Origin: Bacteroidales bacterium
GTDB taxonomy: Bacteria > Bacteroidota > Bacteroidia > Bacteroidales > UBA932
Direction of reading: 5' to 3'
DNA: 64,000 nucleotides
Assembly: GCA_017634595.1 (NCBI GenBank)
Contig: JAGBNC010000019.1
Span: 114,916-178,915, forward strand
Shown here piece after piece: positions 25,723 to 34,771 of this stretch. Each line of letters opens with the position of its first letter. Position 1 is the stretch's first letter. Below the pieces are notes generated by a model. The model was not told where the DNA came from. It searched no databases and saw only the letters and a list, made by a program, of their open reading frames with translations. The translations under genes were made by a program, and so were the position numbers.

Positions 25723-27916
25723 CCTTTTCCTTCGGAGTATAATAACGGTGAGCAGCCTCGACCTGACGAGGTTCGGCAAAGGAGGACACCCTCTTCAGAT
25801 AACCGATGACACGGGTCAGATAATCAAGGTTTTCGCTGCCGCATTTAGGGCACTTGGTAAGAGTGTCTTTGCTGATGTAACCGCAGTCGTTGCACACGGT
25901 GTTGCGGCAGTTGAATGTGAAGTAATTGGTGCCGTAGTGGGCCGCAACTTTCAGGAGCTGCCTGTACTGGTCCTTGCTGAGGTGCTCTGCAATGTTCATG
26001 TGCAGTGCGGAGCCTCCGTCGAGATATTTCACGAAGTCTTCACCGTGGAGCTTGAACTTGTCTATCATGGACACGCTGTCGTCCTCGGGATTGTAGAAAT
26101 ATGAACTGTACAGGTTGTGCTTCGAGGACACGAAATAGCCATCCTTCTTGTCCCACTTGTAGTTCTTGGCGGCAAGGTTCTCGGCAGGGACGAACTCTGT
26201 GTTGAACATGGCGTCGGGAGTCCTGTCCTTGCGGTTGGCAATATTGATGGTCTCCAGAATGGTGTTGACGAATGCGCCGTACTCAGGGTTGGGGGATACC
26301 TCGAGGCCGAGGAATTCAGCTGCCTCTGTAAGTCCGTTCACACCTACGGTCAGGTACTGGCGCTTCATGTCGATGAAACCGGCCTTGTACACATCAAGCA
26401 TCTCAGCCTTGAGGAAGTCCTTGATAATCTCGTTGAACGCAATCTGGTATTTGTGGACGCGTTCTGTCATCTCGCGGATATCCTTGCTGATGAAGTTGGT
26501 ATAAAGGTCTTCCTTGTCATAGAAGTTGCTCACCGGATTGAGCGGCTTGCCGGCCTCCAGGTGCACTCCGCGTCTCTCGGCGAAATAGCGGCGTACCGAG
26601 TCCTGGATCAGACGGTTCAAGTTGATGGTCATCACCGACTTGGAGCCCGTGCTCACCGAAGCGGTACCCATGGAGTACTGGTGAGTGGTGTGGTTGTGGC
26701 TGGTATCTTCCATGTCCTTGAGAGAGTTGCGCAGACGGCAGCAGCTGCTCAAGGAGTCGGGACTGTTGGACAAGTAGCAGAAGAAGCTGTGTCCCTTGGA
26801 CCACATCTCGGCGGTGAAGTCGGCGTAGTCCTTGTCGGCGAAGTCATCGCTTCCGTCGGTAAGCAGAGCCATGGTCTCTACCGGGAAAGTGAGGATGTAA
26901 TTGTTGCGCTCCTCGTTGAACCAGTTCATGAAATGCTTCTGCAGCCAGTTGAGTGTCTCCCACTTGGGTGCTGAGCCGTCGGGGAAGCGGAAGTCGCCGA
27001 AAACGCCTTCGAAATAGGGTTTGTCGAAGTAGCCTATGTTCCAGAACACAGTCTGGTAGCCACGGTTGCCGGCAGGCATGTTCATAGAGTGTACCACCTG
27101 CTGGAAATAGTTGTCTATCACTTTAACAAGCGTGCGCTGCTTGACGTTGAGCTCCACCACGTCGTTGAGATGCTCGAGATAGTCGTCACCATAGTCCTTA
27201 CGTACGAAATAGTCGAAATACATCAGGAACTCGGGAGTGGCTACTGCCCCCATGAACTGGGAGGACACGGAATACACCAGGTTGATGAACTCTCCGCAGA
27301 AGCTCTTCAGGTCAGTGGGCGCTACAGATACGCCGCCCAGCTCTTTGAGGCCGCTGATCAGGAAAGGATACATGGTGATGGCCACGCAGTAGGGGAAACC
27401 CGGGGTGCCGCTCTCGTCGTGCTTATACAGTACGTGGGACTCAAGGTCTTTGAGGTACTGGTCGGCAAGATGGCGCCCGTAGAGGGTCTTGATCTTGTCG
27501 CACATGATGTAGCGGTTCTGCTTGATGTTGTTCTCCTTGTAGAGCTCATTGCCCAGTGTGACTATGTTTTTGCGGGTCACGTTGGCATTGGCGTCAAACT
27601 TGGAGCCGGTAGCAGCGTTGGTCGCGGCGATGTAGTCCTTGATGAAGTCCCTCTTCTTGCGGAGGTCCAGGTCGGCATCGAATTTCTCGATGTAGGCAAG
27701 GGCCACTTTCTTGTTGATGGACATCAGGGAATCCACCACCTGCCGGCGGATCTCGGAGCTGTAGATTCCGTCGTAGATGTAAAGATTGTTGATGATTGAT
27801 ACGACGATGGCATCGTCGCAATATTGACCAGCGGTTTTGTAGGCTTCGTGGATTCCACGGGCCAGCTTCGCTTTGTCGTACTCTTCTATCGAGCCGTTGG
27901 TTTTACGTACGTCCAT
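25715..27916 (-). CDS. nrdD: anaerobic ribonucleoside-triphosphate reductase
   Basis: 733-residue class III enzyme making deoxynucleotides without oxygen. The N-terminus (about 1-95) is an ATP-cone (VRKTNGSIEEYDKAKLARGI) for allosteric control. The C-terminal zinc site has paired CxxC (CNDCG and CPKCG), followed by the glycyl-radical segment RVIGYL (usually RVCGYL/RVTGYL). Length is normal. It forms an operon with nrdG downstream, and marks an anaerobic lifestyle. A TAAATTTG box lies 37 bp upstream. Confidence 0.96.
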   Translation of the reverse strand: MDVRKTNGSIEEYDKAKLARGIHEAYKTAGQYCDDAIVVSIINNLYIYDGIYSSEIRRQVVDSLMSINKKVALAYIEKFDADLDLRKKRDFIKDYIAATNAATGSKFDANANVTRKNIVTLGNELYKENNIKQNRYIMCDKIKTLYGRHLADQYLKDLESHVLYKHDESGTPGFPYCVAITMYPFLISGLKELGGVSVAPTDLKSFCGEFINLVYSVSSQFMGAVATPEFLMYFDYFVRKDYGDDYLEHLNDVVELNVKQRTLVKVIDNYFQQVVHSMNMPAGNRGYQTVFWNIGYFDKPYFEGVFGDFRFPDGSAPKWETLNWLQKHFMNWFNEERNNYILTFPVETMALLTDGSDDFADKDYADFTAEMWSKGHSFFCYLSNSPDSLSSCCRLRNSLKDMEDTSHNHTTHQYSMGTASVSTGSKSVMTINLNRLIQDSVRRYFAERRGVHLEAGKPLNPVSNFYDKEDLYTNFISKDIREMTERVHKYQIAFNEIIKDFLKAEMLDVYKAGFIDMKRQYLTVGVNGLTEAAEFLGLEVSPNPEYGAFVNTILETINIANRKDRTPDAMFNTEFVPAENLAAKNYKWDKKDGYFVSSKHNLYSSYFYNPEDDSVSMIDKFKLHGEDFVKYLDGGSALHMNIAEHLSKDQYRQLLKVAAHYGTNYFTFNCRNTVCNDCGYISKDTLTKCPKCGSENLDYLTRVIGYLKRVSSFAEPRQVEAAHRYYTPKEKDA

Positions 27917-27953
27917 TATTCAGTTATTTTAGAAATCTTTGGTTAGCGGTTGA

Positions 27954-27961
27954 CAAATTTA
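27954..27961 (-). promoter_or_regulatory. predicted -7 box (TAAATTTG) for nrdD
   Basis: Minus-strand perfect TAnnTTTG match, 37 bp from the nrdD ATG at 27916. The remaining 27962-28060 holds no gene. Confidence 0.5.
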
Positions 27962-28060
27962 GCCAATAGAAACCTTAAAAAACTAAAAAAGGACAGAAGT
28001 TTTCAACACAGATATCAACAACGCACCACAGCCCCTTCAGAGCACGAAAACAATCCTGTT

Positions 28061-29917
28061 CTACAGAACGTCAAAGGCGAAGACGTGGCCTTGTCCACCG
28101 CCCCAAGCCTCATCGACTACAAGACGCACGGCGTCGGCCTGAACCGGCTCAAAACTCACCTTGTTGAGACGCACATAATTGAGTTTGCACTCATATACAG
28201 TCGTCCACTTGCCATTGAGACATGTCTCAATGTGGTAGGCCTTGGGCATCATCCACGGCATGGAAACACGTTCCGTGGTAGCCTCGAGCTTACGCATGCG
28301 TTTGCCGCGGATTTTGAACATGGAATCGAATATAATACGGACGCCGCTCACAGTGACTGGCTTCTTCCAAGTATATTCAATTGAAAGGTCGCCGGGATTG
28401 ACCCATACGCCGTTGTCTTTGCCGTCCCACTTGCGGTCGATACCGTTGCGGAGCACCTCGTTTACCTCGCTGGTCTGGGCGCTGAGAGTCAGTGCATTAG
28501 GTTTACGCCAGCGGTAGGGAAGCATGCAGTCGTCATCTTCCAGCATAGCTTGCAACTCACCAATATGATCAGCGCGCACCTGCGCGGGCGTGATACCTTT
28601 GGTAATGGCAACAGCCGCTCCTGTGCCGCACGCCTGCCCGAGAAGGGCTGTGGTTGCCATGACCCTGGTGGCGGAAAGGCCCATGTGAGTGCAGGAAATA
28701 TCGCGTCCGGCAAACATCAGGTTGGGCACATTCACAGAATACAGGCAGTCGAAAGGAATACCGAAATAGTCGGGGCACTTATATTCAACACTGATGCGTC
28801 CTTTCTTGTGGAAAGCCTCAGGATCGTGGTCGTCAAGGGTCCAGCCGCCATAAGCCACCACATCCTCGAAATGACCTCCGGAAATAACATCGTTCTGGGT
28901 AAGGATGTGAGGCCCGATGAAACGGGTAGATTCACGCTTGCCGGGCAGGGAACCAATCCAGTCAAGCTCATAGCCTTTGCAGCGGCCGTCAGGATTGTTC
29001 TTCATATATTCCCAGATGCCATAAGCTATGCGCTTGAGTTCGAACTGAATGTCGGGAGCATCGAAAATAGTGTCGTACAGGCCGCCGAACTCAATCCACC
29101 AGAAGTTATTGTCCTTCGGGCTGTATATTCGTTTATAATTGAATTTAACTCCCGGAATGGTAGATACGGGGATCTCATAATCAAAGTCGGCATCGGTGAA
29201 ATGATAAGCCCAATCGGGAGCGATGAAGGGATGATCCTCATCAGTCTTGCGGAGCTGAAGGAGAATGGAGTTGCCCATAGTGTGGCTGTCTCCGCCCTCA
29301 TGCAGGCAGTTCTCGCCAAACTCCTCAGGGAACTCGCGTCCGCGGCGGAACTGCGCTCCGCTCAGGCGGAGAATACCGTCACCAGTACAGTCGGCAAAGA
29401 GCTTGCCCTTGATCAAGTAACGAGTATAAGCATTTATGTTCCATGCCTTGACAGCGGCAATGCGCTCACCGTCCATCACTACATCTTCTACTGATGTATT
29501 TAACAAAAGCTTTATGTTAGGTTCGCTAATTACCGTTGAATAAATGACATCGTCCCACATTGTGTAGCGCTGAAGAGGATTGTAGTAGAAATTGCGGAGC
29601 TGCATTTCCTCCAAGATCCCTGCCTCTTGGTATTGATCTTTCAGCACACCTACTATGCCCATCCTCATCTCGCTGGAAGCATTGCCGCCCAGCACCGGAC
29701 GATCCTGGACCAGAATAACGGAGACCCCGTGTCTGGCCGCCGAGACTGCTGCACACACACCGGCAAGTCCTCCGCCTGCAACTACGAAATCGGCCTCGAG
29801 GGTAACGTCTTTAATCACTGGAGAGTTCTTCTCCGTCAGCATGCCTTGTGCCGAAGCTTGAAAACACAGGGCAAGCAAAAGAACTGCGCTGACAAAATGA
29901 TGGATGATATTCTTCAT
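28061..29917 (-). CDS. secreted FAD-dependent oxidoreductase (PF12831-type)
   Basis: 618 residues with a signal peptide (1-24, ending QASAQ). The Rossmann dinucleotide motif is VVAGGGLAGVCAAVSAARHG followed by the GGNASSEMRMG loop usual in this Bacteroidota group, whose members are often found with polysaccharide utilisation loci. The C-terminal 120 residues (from about 490) are beta-rich (IEYTWKKPVTVSGVRIIFDS) and could be a discoidin-like binding module. The oxidised substrate is unknown. It stands alone here, divergent from the DUF853 gene through a back-to-back promoter. Confidence 0.85.
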   Translation of the reverse strand: MKNIIHHFVSAVLLLALCFQASAQGMLTEKNSPVIKDVTLEADFVVAGGGLAGVCAAVSAARHGVSVILVQDRPVLGGNASSEMRMGIVGVLKDQYQEAGILEEMQLRNFYYNPLQRYTMWDDVIYSTVISEPNIKLLLNTSVEDVVMDGERIAAVKAWNINAYTRYLIKGKLFADCTGDGILRLSGAQFRRGREFPEEFGENCLHEGGDSHTMGNSILLQLRKTDEDHPFIAPDWAYHFTDADFDYEIPVSTIPGVKFNYKRIYSPKDNNFWWIEFGGLYDTIFDAPDIQFELKRIAYGIWEYMKNNPDGRCKGYELDWIGSLPGKRESTRFIGPHILTQNDVISGGHFEDVVAYGGWTLDDHDPEAFHKKGRISVEYKCPDYFGIPFDCLYSVNVPNLMFAGRDISCTHMGLSATRVMATTALLGQACGTGAAVAITKGITPAQVRADHIGELQAMLEDDDCMLPYRWRKPNALTLSAQTSEVNEVLRNGIDRKWDGKDNGVWVNPGDLSIEYTWKKPVTVSGVRIIFDSMFKIRGKRMRKLEATTERVSMPWMMPKAYHIETCLNGKWTTVYECKLNYVRLNKVSFEPVQADAVRLVVDEAWGGGQGHVFAFDVL

Positions 29918-29937
29918 AACTAGGGTAATGATTTTCG

Positions 29938-29956
29938 CAAATATAACTTATATTTG
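29938..29956. promoter_or_regulatory. back-to-back divergent -7 boxes
   Basis: CAAATATA, 3 bp, TATATTTG: two perfect TAnnTTTG boxes in opposite directions form a 19-bp palindrome. The left-pointing box serves the FAD oxidoreductase (ATG 29917), the right-pointing one the DUF853 gene (ATG 29975). Confidence 0.6.
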
Positions 29957-29974
29957 TGAAAAATTCATAATAAT

Positions 29975-31597
29975 ATGTACACTTCCAGCAACGGACTCTA
30001 CGTAGCACACGGCCCCAACGGCCCTATAAGCATTACAGGTAAAATGGCTAACAGGCACGGCTTGATTGCCGGAGCCACCGGTACAGGTAAAACAGTTACA
30101 CTTCAGGTTCTGGCAGAGACATTCAGCCAGGCCGGTGTGCCTTGTTTCATGGCGGATATGAAGGGAGACCTGAGCGGCATCAGCCAGGGCGGCCGTATGT
30201 CCGGATTCATTGAGAAGCGCTGTGCCGAATTCGGTATTTCCGACCCGCAGTTCGGCCCCAACCCCACTCGCTTCTACGATGTTTTCGGTGAGCAGGGACA
30301 TCCTATGAGAACCACTATATCAAATATGGGCCCGCAGTTGCTTAGCCGCCTTATGGGGCTCAATGATGTACAATCAGGGGTGCTGGACATCATTTTCAGG
30401 GTTGCTGACGACAAGGGACTGCTCCTCATCGACCTCAAGGACCTTCGCTCTATGCTCGCATACGTAGATGAACATGCGGCCGAACTCCGTGCCGACTACG
30501 GAAATGTCACGCCGGCTACCATCGGAGCCATACAAAGGGCGCTTTTGAGTTTGGAGAACGAGGGCGCAGAGCGCTTCTTCGCCGAGCCTTCATTCGATAT
30601 CAAGGACCTCTTTGCCGTAGAGAACGGCAGGGGAGTCATGAGCGTGCTTGCTGCCGACAAGTTGATGTTGAATCCCAAGCTCTATTCCACCTTCCTGCTG
30701 TGGCTGATGTCCGACATATATGCCAATCTTCCGGAGGTGGGCGACTGCGATCTTCCCAAGCTGGTGTTTTTCTTCGACGAAGCACACACGCTCTTTACCG
30801 ATACCGCCCCTGCGCTTGTCCAGAAGATCGAACAGGTCATTCGTCTGATTCGAAGCAAGGGCGTCGGTATTTATTTCGTCACTCAGAATCCTACTGACAT
30901 CCCTGAGTCCATACTCGGACAGCTGGGCAACCGCATCCAGCACGCCCTGCGCGCCTACACTCCCAAGGATCAGAAGGCGGTACGCAGCGCCGCAGAGACA
31001 TTCCGCGCCAATCCTGCATTCAAGACCGCAGACGCCATATCCACTCTCGAGACCGGTGAGGCGCTCGTGAGTTTTCTTGACGAGAAGGGTGCCCCCTCCG
31101 TCGTCGAGAGAGCGCGTATCCTCTTCCCGCTCAGCCAGATAGGTGCAATCACAGAGGGCCAGCGCCTGGACATACGCAACTCTTCGCCCTTAAAAGGAAA
31201 ATACGACACGGTGATAGACCGCGAATCGGCGTTTGAAGTCCTTCTGGCCGACCGGAAGCGGGCAGAAGAGGTCCAGGCACAACAGCAGCAAGCCATTGAA
31301 GAACACAATGCACAGCTGGAAAGGGCTGCTGCGGAGAAACAAAGCACCAAGGCGCAAAAGGCAAAGAAAGCAGGCCTTGGGACCGTCGTCATGGGCGCAG
31401 CCATTGGAGCTGCCGTCAGCAGTCTGTCCCGCAGCGCCGGCAATGCAGCCGCCAACGCTATCACCGGCAAGAACAAGAAAAGCGATTCAAAGAAGAAGAA
31501 AACAGGCAAGAGCGCTACCGAGAAGGCAGTTTCGAGTGCCGCTTCCAGCGCATTACGTACATTGACAAGAAGCATTCTCGGCAGCCTCATCAAATAG
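29975..31597 (+). CDS. DUF853/HerA-like P-loop ATPase (YjgR family)
   Basis: 540 residues. Walker A GATGTGKT lies at about 34-41 within HGLIAGATGTGKTVTLQVLA; Walker B is LVFFFDEAHTLF (about 265-276). DUF853 proteins resemble the HerA/FtsK DNA-pumping ATPases, but their cellular role is not established. The C-terminal 100 residues are rich in Ala, Gly, Ser and Lys (GAAIGAAVSSLSRS, SKKKKTGKS) and probably disordered or membrane-associating. The downstream outer-membrane protein starts 3 bp later. Confidence 0.88.
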   Translation: MYTSSNGLYVAHGPNGPISITGKMANRHGLIAGATGTGKTVTLQVLAETFSQAGVPCFMADMKGDLSGISQGGRMSGFIEKRCAEFGISDPQFGPNPTRFYDVFGEQGHPMRTTISNMGPQLLSRLMGLNDVQSGVLDIIFRVADDKGLLLIDLKDLRSMLAYVDEHAAELRADYGNVTPATIGAIQRALLSLENEGAERFFAEPSFDIKDLFAVENGRGVMSVLAADKLMLNPKLYSTFLLWLMSDIYANLPEVGDCDLPKLVFFFDEAHTLFTDTAPALVQKIEQVIRLIRSKGVGIYFVTQNPTDIPESILGQLGNRIQHALRAYTPKDQKAVRSAAETFRANPAFKTADAISTLETGEALVSFLDEKGAPSVVERARILFPLSQIGAITEGQRLDIRNSSPLKGKYDTVIDRESAFEVLLADRKRAEEVQAQQQQAIEEHNAQLERAAAEKQSTKAQKAKKAGLGTVVMGAAIGAAVSSLSRSAGNAAANAITGKNKKSDSKKKKTGKSATEKAVSSAASSALRTLTRSILGSLIK

Positions 31598-31600
31598 ATT

Positions 31601-32890
31601 GTGCGATATTTCGCTTGCATATTGACTTGCGTCCTGTGCCTCGGCCATTTTGTCCATGCACAGGATGTTTTGCCACTTGAAGAGTCCGATCTCAAGTTTA
31701 TCGAGAAGGAGCAGAAGGGCTTCAAGAGGGGGCTGTCCATCATGCCTTTCCCCATTGCCAGCTACAATTCAGACCTTGGTTTCCAGTTCGGAGCTTATGC
31801 GGATTTATATGACTATGGATATGAGCCTTCCATCTATCCGAAGTACTTTCATCATTTCCATATCGAGGCTTCCCATTATACCAAAGGCCAGAATTTTGTC
31901 CATGGGGAATACGAGTCTTCTTTCCTAATACCTGGTGTGCGTTTCATCACTTCGCTTACATGGCAGGACGATCCGTTATATCAGTTCTATGGATGGAACG
32001 GCGCCGTCAACACCTACGATCCTCTGCTTGACCGGAATAACGGCATAGCATTCTATAGCTACAAGCGCCAGTTGCTGCGATTCCTGAGTTCTTTCCAAGG
32101 CAGCATAGGCGGCAAGTGGAGCTGGATGGCGGCCTTGAATTTCAGGTATATCAAATCAGGAGACCTTGACTTCGACGCTTTCGATTCAGACAATACGCTC
32201 TTTCGCCAATATACTGACAAACAAATGATAAGGCCGGATGAGCTAAAGGGACTGTTAGGGGAGATCTTGTGCGGGGTCAAATATGATTCCAGAGACTTCG
32301 AACCAGATCCATCCCACGGAATCTGGAGCGAGGTCTATCTGAATGGCTCGCCCGACTTTTTCGGCACAGGCTACCCTTATCTGAAAGCTGCTGTACACTG
32401 GAGGCACTACATAACGCCGGGGCCCACATGGCTCACCTTTGCTTATCACCTTGCCTATCAAACTACGCTCCTGGGCAATCCACCATTTTATGTGGAGCAA
32501 GACATCAGCACAATCCAGATTAGACAAGCTTGCGCTGAGGGCCTTGGCGGAATCAATACTCTAAGGGGCATAGTCAGCAACCGCCTGGTCGGAGATGCTT
32601 ATGCCTGGGGCAATTTTGAACTCCGTTTCCGTATCCTGCAGTTCCAGCTGGCCGGTTTCGACTTTGCACTGGCTCTAAATCCCTTCCTGGACGCCGGAAT
32701 GATTACCAGACCATTCAGGCTCGAAGACCCTGATATGAGGGCATTGGCTTGCAAGCCCCATGCTACTGCCGGCATTGGTGGCAAGATAGCTATGAATACC
32801 AATCTTGTGCTTTCCGCCGAATGGGGCAAGCCTTTTGATAAGAATGATGGTCGCTCCGGGCTTTATTTTGGATTAAACTACATTTTCTAG
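31601..32890 (+). CDS. outer-membrane beta-barrel protein (Omp85/surface antigen type)
   Basis: 429 residues from a GTG start 3 bp after the previous stop. A signal peptide covers 1-20 (ends FVHAQ). The rest alternates aromatic beta strands and ends in LYFGLNYIF, the C-terminal aromatic signature of outer-membrane barrels. Several strands resemble the BamA/TamA surface-antigen domain (VKYDSRDFEPDPSHGIWSEVYL), but no POTRA domains precede it, so it is a barrel-only member. Cargo or function is unknown. It is followed by an M23 lipoprotein after 2 bp. Confidence 0.82.
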   Translation: MRYFACILTCVLCLGHFVHAQDVLPLEESDLKFIEKEQKGFKRGLSIMPFPIASYNSDLGFQFGAYADLYDYGYEPSIYPKYFHHFHIEASHYTKGQNFVHGEYESSFLIPGVRFITSLTWQDDPLYQFYGWNGAVNTYDPLLDRNNGIAFYSYKRQLLRFLSSFQGSIGGKWSWMAALNFRYIKSGDLDFDAFDSDNTLFRQYTDKQMIRPDELKGLLGEILCGVKYDSRDFEPDPSHGIWSEVYLNGSPDFFGTGYPYLKAAVHWRHYITPGPTWLTFAYHLAYQTTLLGNPPFYVEQDISTIQIRQACAEGLGGINTLRGIVSNRLVGDAYAWGNFELRFRILQFQLAGFDFALALNPFLDAGMITRPFRLEDPDMRALACKPHATAGIGGKIAMNTNLVLSAEWGKPFDKNDGRSGLYFGLNYIF

Positions 32891-32892
32891 AT

Positions 32893-34101
32893 ATGAAGAA
32901 GCTGTTTATATACGCCGTTATAATCCTTTGTTTACTACCTTCTTGCAAACGAAGGACAGTCACAGGGGATGAAACGCCGGCACAAAAAGACACAATCTTG
33001 CCGCTCGGCTTCAAGACCGATCTATATCAGGTGGATTCACTGAAGGTCAAAGAAGGCGAGACCTTCACCGGACTTATGAACAGGCTGGGCCTTGGCGCCA
33101 AAGACTCATATCAGCTGGCAGAGAACAGCGACAGCGTGTTTGACGTCAGACGCATGAGGGCAGGCAATCATCTTGAGGCCTACTATCAGCCCGACAGCTC
33201 AGGAAGGAAGCTGAACTATGTTGTTTATCACAACGACATGATACGGAGTACAGTATTCAGCTGCAGCGACTCTCTGTATGCCTGGACCGTTGACAAGCCT
33301 GTCAAGAAAGAAAGGCTTACAACAGACGTAACTATCAACAGTTCACTCTGGAACGATATGATTGACGCAGGAGCTTCTCCGCTGCTCATTGTCGATCTGG
33401 CGGAGATTTACGCCTGGAGCGTCAACTTCTTCGGACTGCAGAAGGGCGACCGTTTCCGTGCCATTTACAACCAGACTGTTTGTGACGATAAGGTAGTTAG
33501 AATAGACAGCGTTGAATTCGCCATGTACGACAGCGGTAATTTCCACGCCGCAGCCATACGTTTCGACCAAGGAGACGGCGGCGGCAAATACTGGAGCGAG
33601 AAAGGAGAGAGTCTGCGCAAAGCATTCCTCAAAGCGCCCCTGCAGTACACCCGCATCAGCAGCCGATTCACATATCACCGCAAGCATCCTATCAGTGGGG
33701 TGGTAAGGCCTCATACGGCCGTTGATTATGCCGCACCTACAGGGACACCTGTTCATAGCATTGGAGATGGTACGGTGACTCTATGCGGATGGGACGGCAC
33801 AGGTGGAGGCAACCGCATACGCATACGCCACATGAACGGCTATGAGACTTGCTATATGCATCTTTCCAAGTTCGCCGGCGGCATTAAAGCGGGCTCGAGA
33901 GTGTCTCAGGGCCAGGTCATTGGCTACGTAGGAGCTACCGGTCACGCCACCGGGCCGCACCTTGATTTCCGTGTGTGGAAAGACGGTACTCCCATCGATC
34001 CGCTCAAGATGATCTCGCCACCGTCGGAACCGCTCAAGCAGGAGAATCTTGATTCATTGAGCAAAATGTATTCTGCGTTCTTAAAAGAAATCGGGGAATG
34101 A
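32893..34101 (+). CDS. M23-family peptidase-like lipoprotein
   Basis: 402 residues. Lipoprotein signal with lipobox LLPSC (Cys18). The C-terminal LytM/M23 domain (about 255-370) has the first zinc pair His274 and Asp278 (HTAVDYAAP), His323 in YMHLSKF, and GPHLDFRV at 354-361. In canonical M23 enzymes the last motif is HLHFE, whose second His (here Asp358) is the third zinc ligand, so either Asp replaces it or activity is altered. The N-terminal 250 residues form the extended region typical of MepM-like cell-wall endopeptidases. Operon with the outer-membrane barrel and trmO (4-bp overlap). Confidence 0.88.
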   Translation: MKKLFIYAVIILCLLPSCKRRTVTGDETPAQKDTILPLGFKTDLYQVDSLKVKEGETFTGLMNRLGLGAKDSYQLAENSDSVFDVRRMRAGNHLEAYYQPDSSGRKLNYVVYHNDMIRSTVFSCSDSLYAWTVDKPVKKERLTTDVTINSSLWNDMIDAGASPLLIVDLAEIYAWSVNFFGLQKGDRFRAIYNQTVCDDKVVRIDSVEFAMYDSGNFHAAAIRFDQGDGGGKYWSEKGESLRKAFLKAPLQYTRISSRFTYHRKHPISGVVRPHTAVDYAAPTGTPVHSIGDGTVTLCGWDGTGGGNRIRIRHMNGYETCYMHLSKFAGGIKAGSRVSQGQVIGYVGATGHATGPHLDFRVWKDGTPIDPLKMISPPSEPLKQENLDSLSKMYSAFLKEIGE

Positions 34102-34760
34102 ATATAGAGCCGGTAGCGTTTTTTAAATCTCCGCTGAAGGAGAAATTCGGGATTCCTCGTCAGGCCGGCTTAGTAAGCAGTCTGAGTGGGGAAGTGCGCT
34201 TCGTTGCTCCCTACGATGCGCCTGAAGCGCTGCGGGGACTGGAAGAATTCGACTACTGCTGGCTGGTGTGGGGCTTTTCATTGAATCCTGTTGCTGAGTT
34301 TAAACCTACGGTCAGGCCGCCTCGACTCGGCGGGAACAAGCGTGTGGGAGTATTTGCGTCCCGTTCTCCCTTCAGGCCCAACGGGCTGGGGCTTTCCTGT
34401 GTAAAAATAGAACGGATCGACAACGGGAGTCTTTTTGTTTCAGGTGCAGACCTCGCAGATGGATCTCCGGTTTATGATGTGAAGCCGTACATTGAATATG
34501 CCGATAGCCGTGTCGGAATACGCTCTGGATTCGTTGATTACACTACTTGGTCTCCACTAGAAGTTCAGATACCTGAGCACATTGTTTCAGAGCTTGGGGC
34601 ACACAAAGCTGCTGTTCTTACTGACTTGCTTGCGCAGGATCCGAGGCCACAGTATCAAGACAATCCCGAACGTGTGTACGGATTGATATTTGCGCCCTAT
34701 AACATAAAATTCAGGGCAGAAGGGCAAAAAGTTTTTGTGCTCTCAATAGAAAAATGTTAA
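34098..34760 (+). CDS. trmO: tRNA (t6A37) N6-methyltransferase TrmO
   Basis: 220 residues of the TsaA/YaeB family that methylates N6-threonylcarbamoyladenosine at position 37 of some threonine tRNAs using S-adenosylmethionine. The beta-barrel core is recognised by FDYCWLVWGF, RPPRLGGNKRVGVFASRSPFRPNGLGLS and DVKPYIEYAD. It overlaps the M23 gene stop by 4 bp. Its stop codon lies inside the promoter box of the next gene. Confidence 0.93.
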   Translation: MNIEPVAFFKSPLKEKFGIPRQAGLVSSLSGEVRFVAPYDAPEALRGLEEFDYCWLVWGFSLNPVAEFKPTVRPPRLGGNKRVGVFASRSPFRPNGLGLSCVKIERIDNGSLFVSGADLADGSPVYDVKPYIEYADSRVGIRSGFVDYTTWSPLEVQIPEHIVSELGAHKAAVLTDLLAQDPRPQYQDNPERVYGLIFAPYNIKFRAEGQKVFVLSIEKC

Positions 34761-34765
34761 TTTTG
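34758..34765 (+). promoter_or_regulatory. predicted -7 box (TAATTTTG), leaderless geometry
   Basis: TAnnTTTG match overlapping the trmO stop and ending 6 bp before ATG 34772 of the SEC-C protein. Confidence 0.55.
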
Positions 34766-34771
34766 CATTCT

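Noticed and set aside
26117-27799. Plus-strand frames of 285 and 236 codons
   Set aside because: Both are antisense to nrdD, which is unambiguous.
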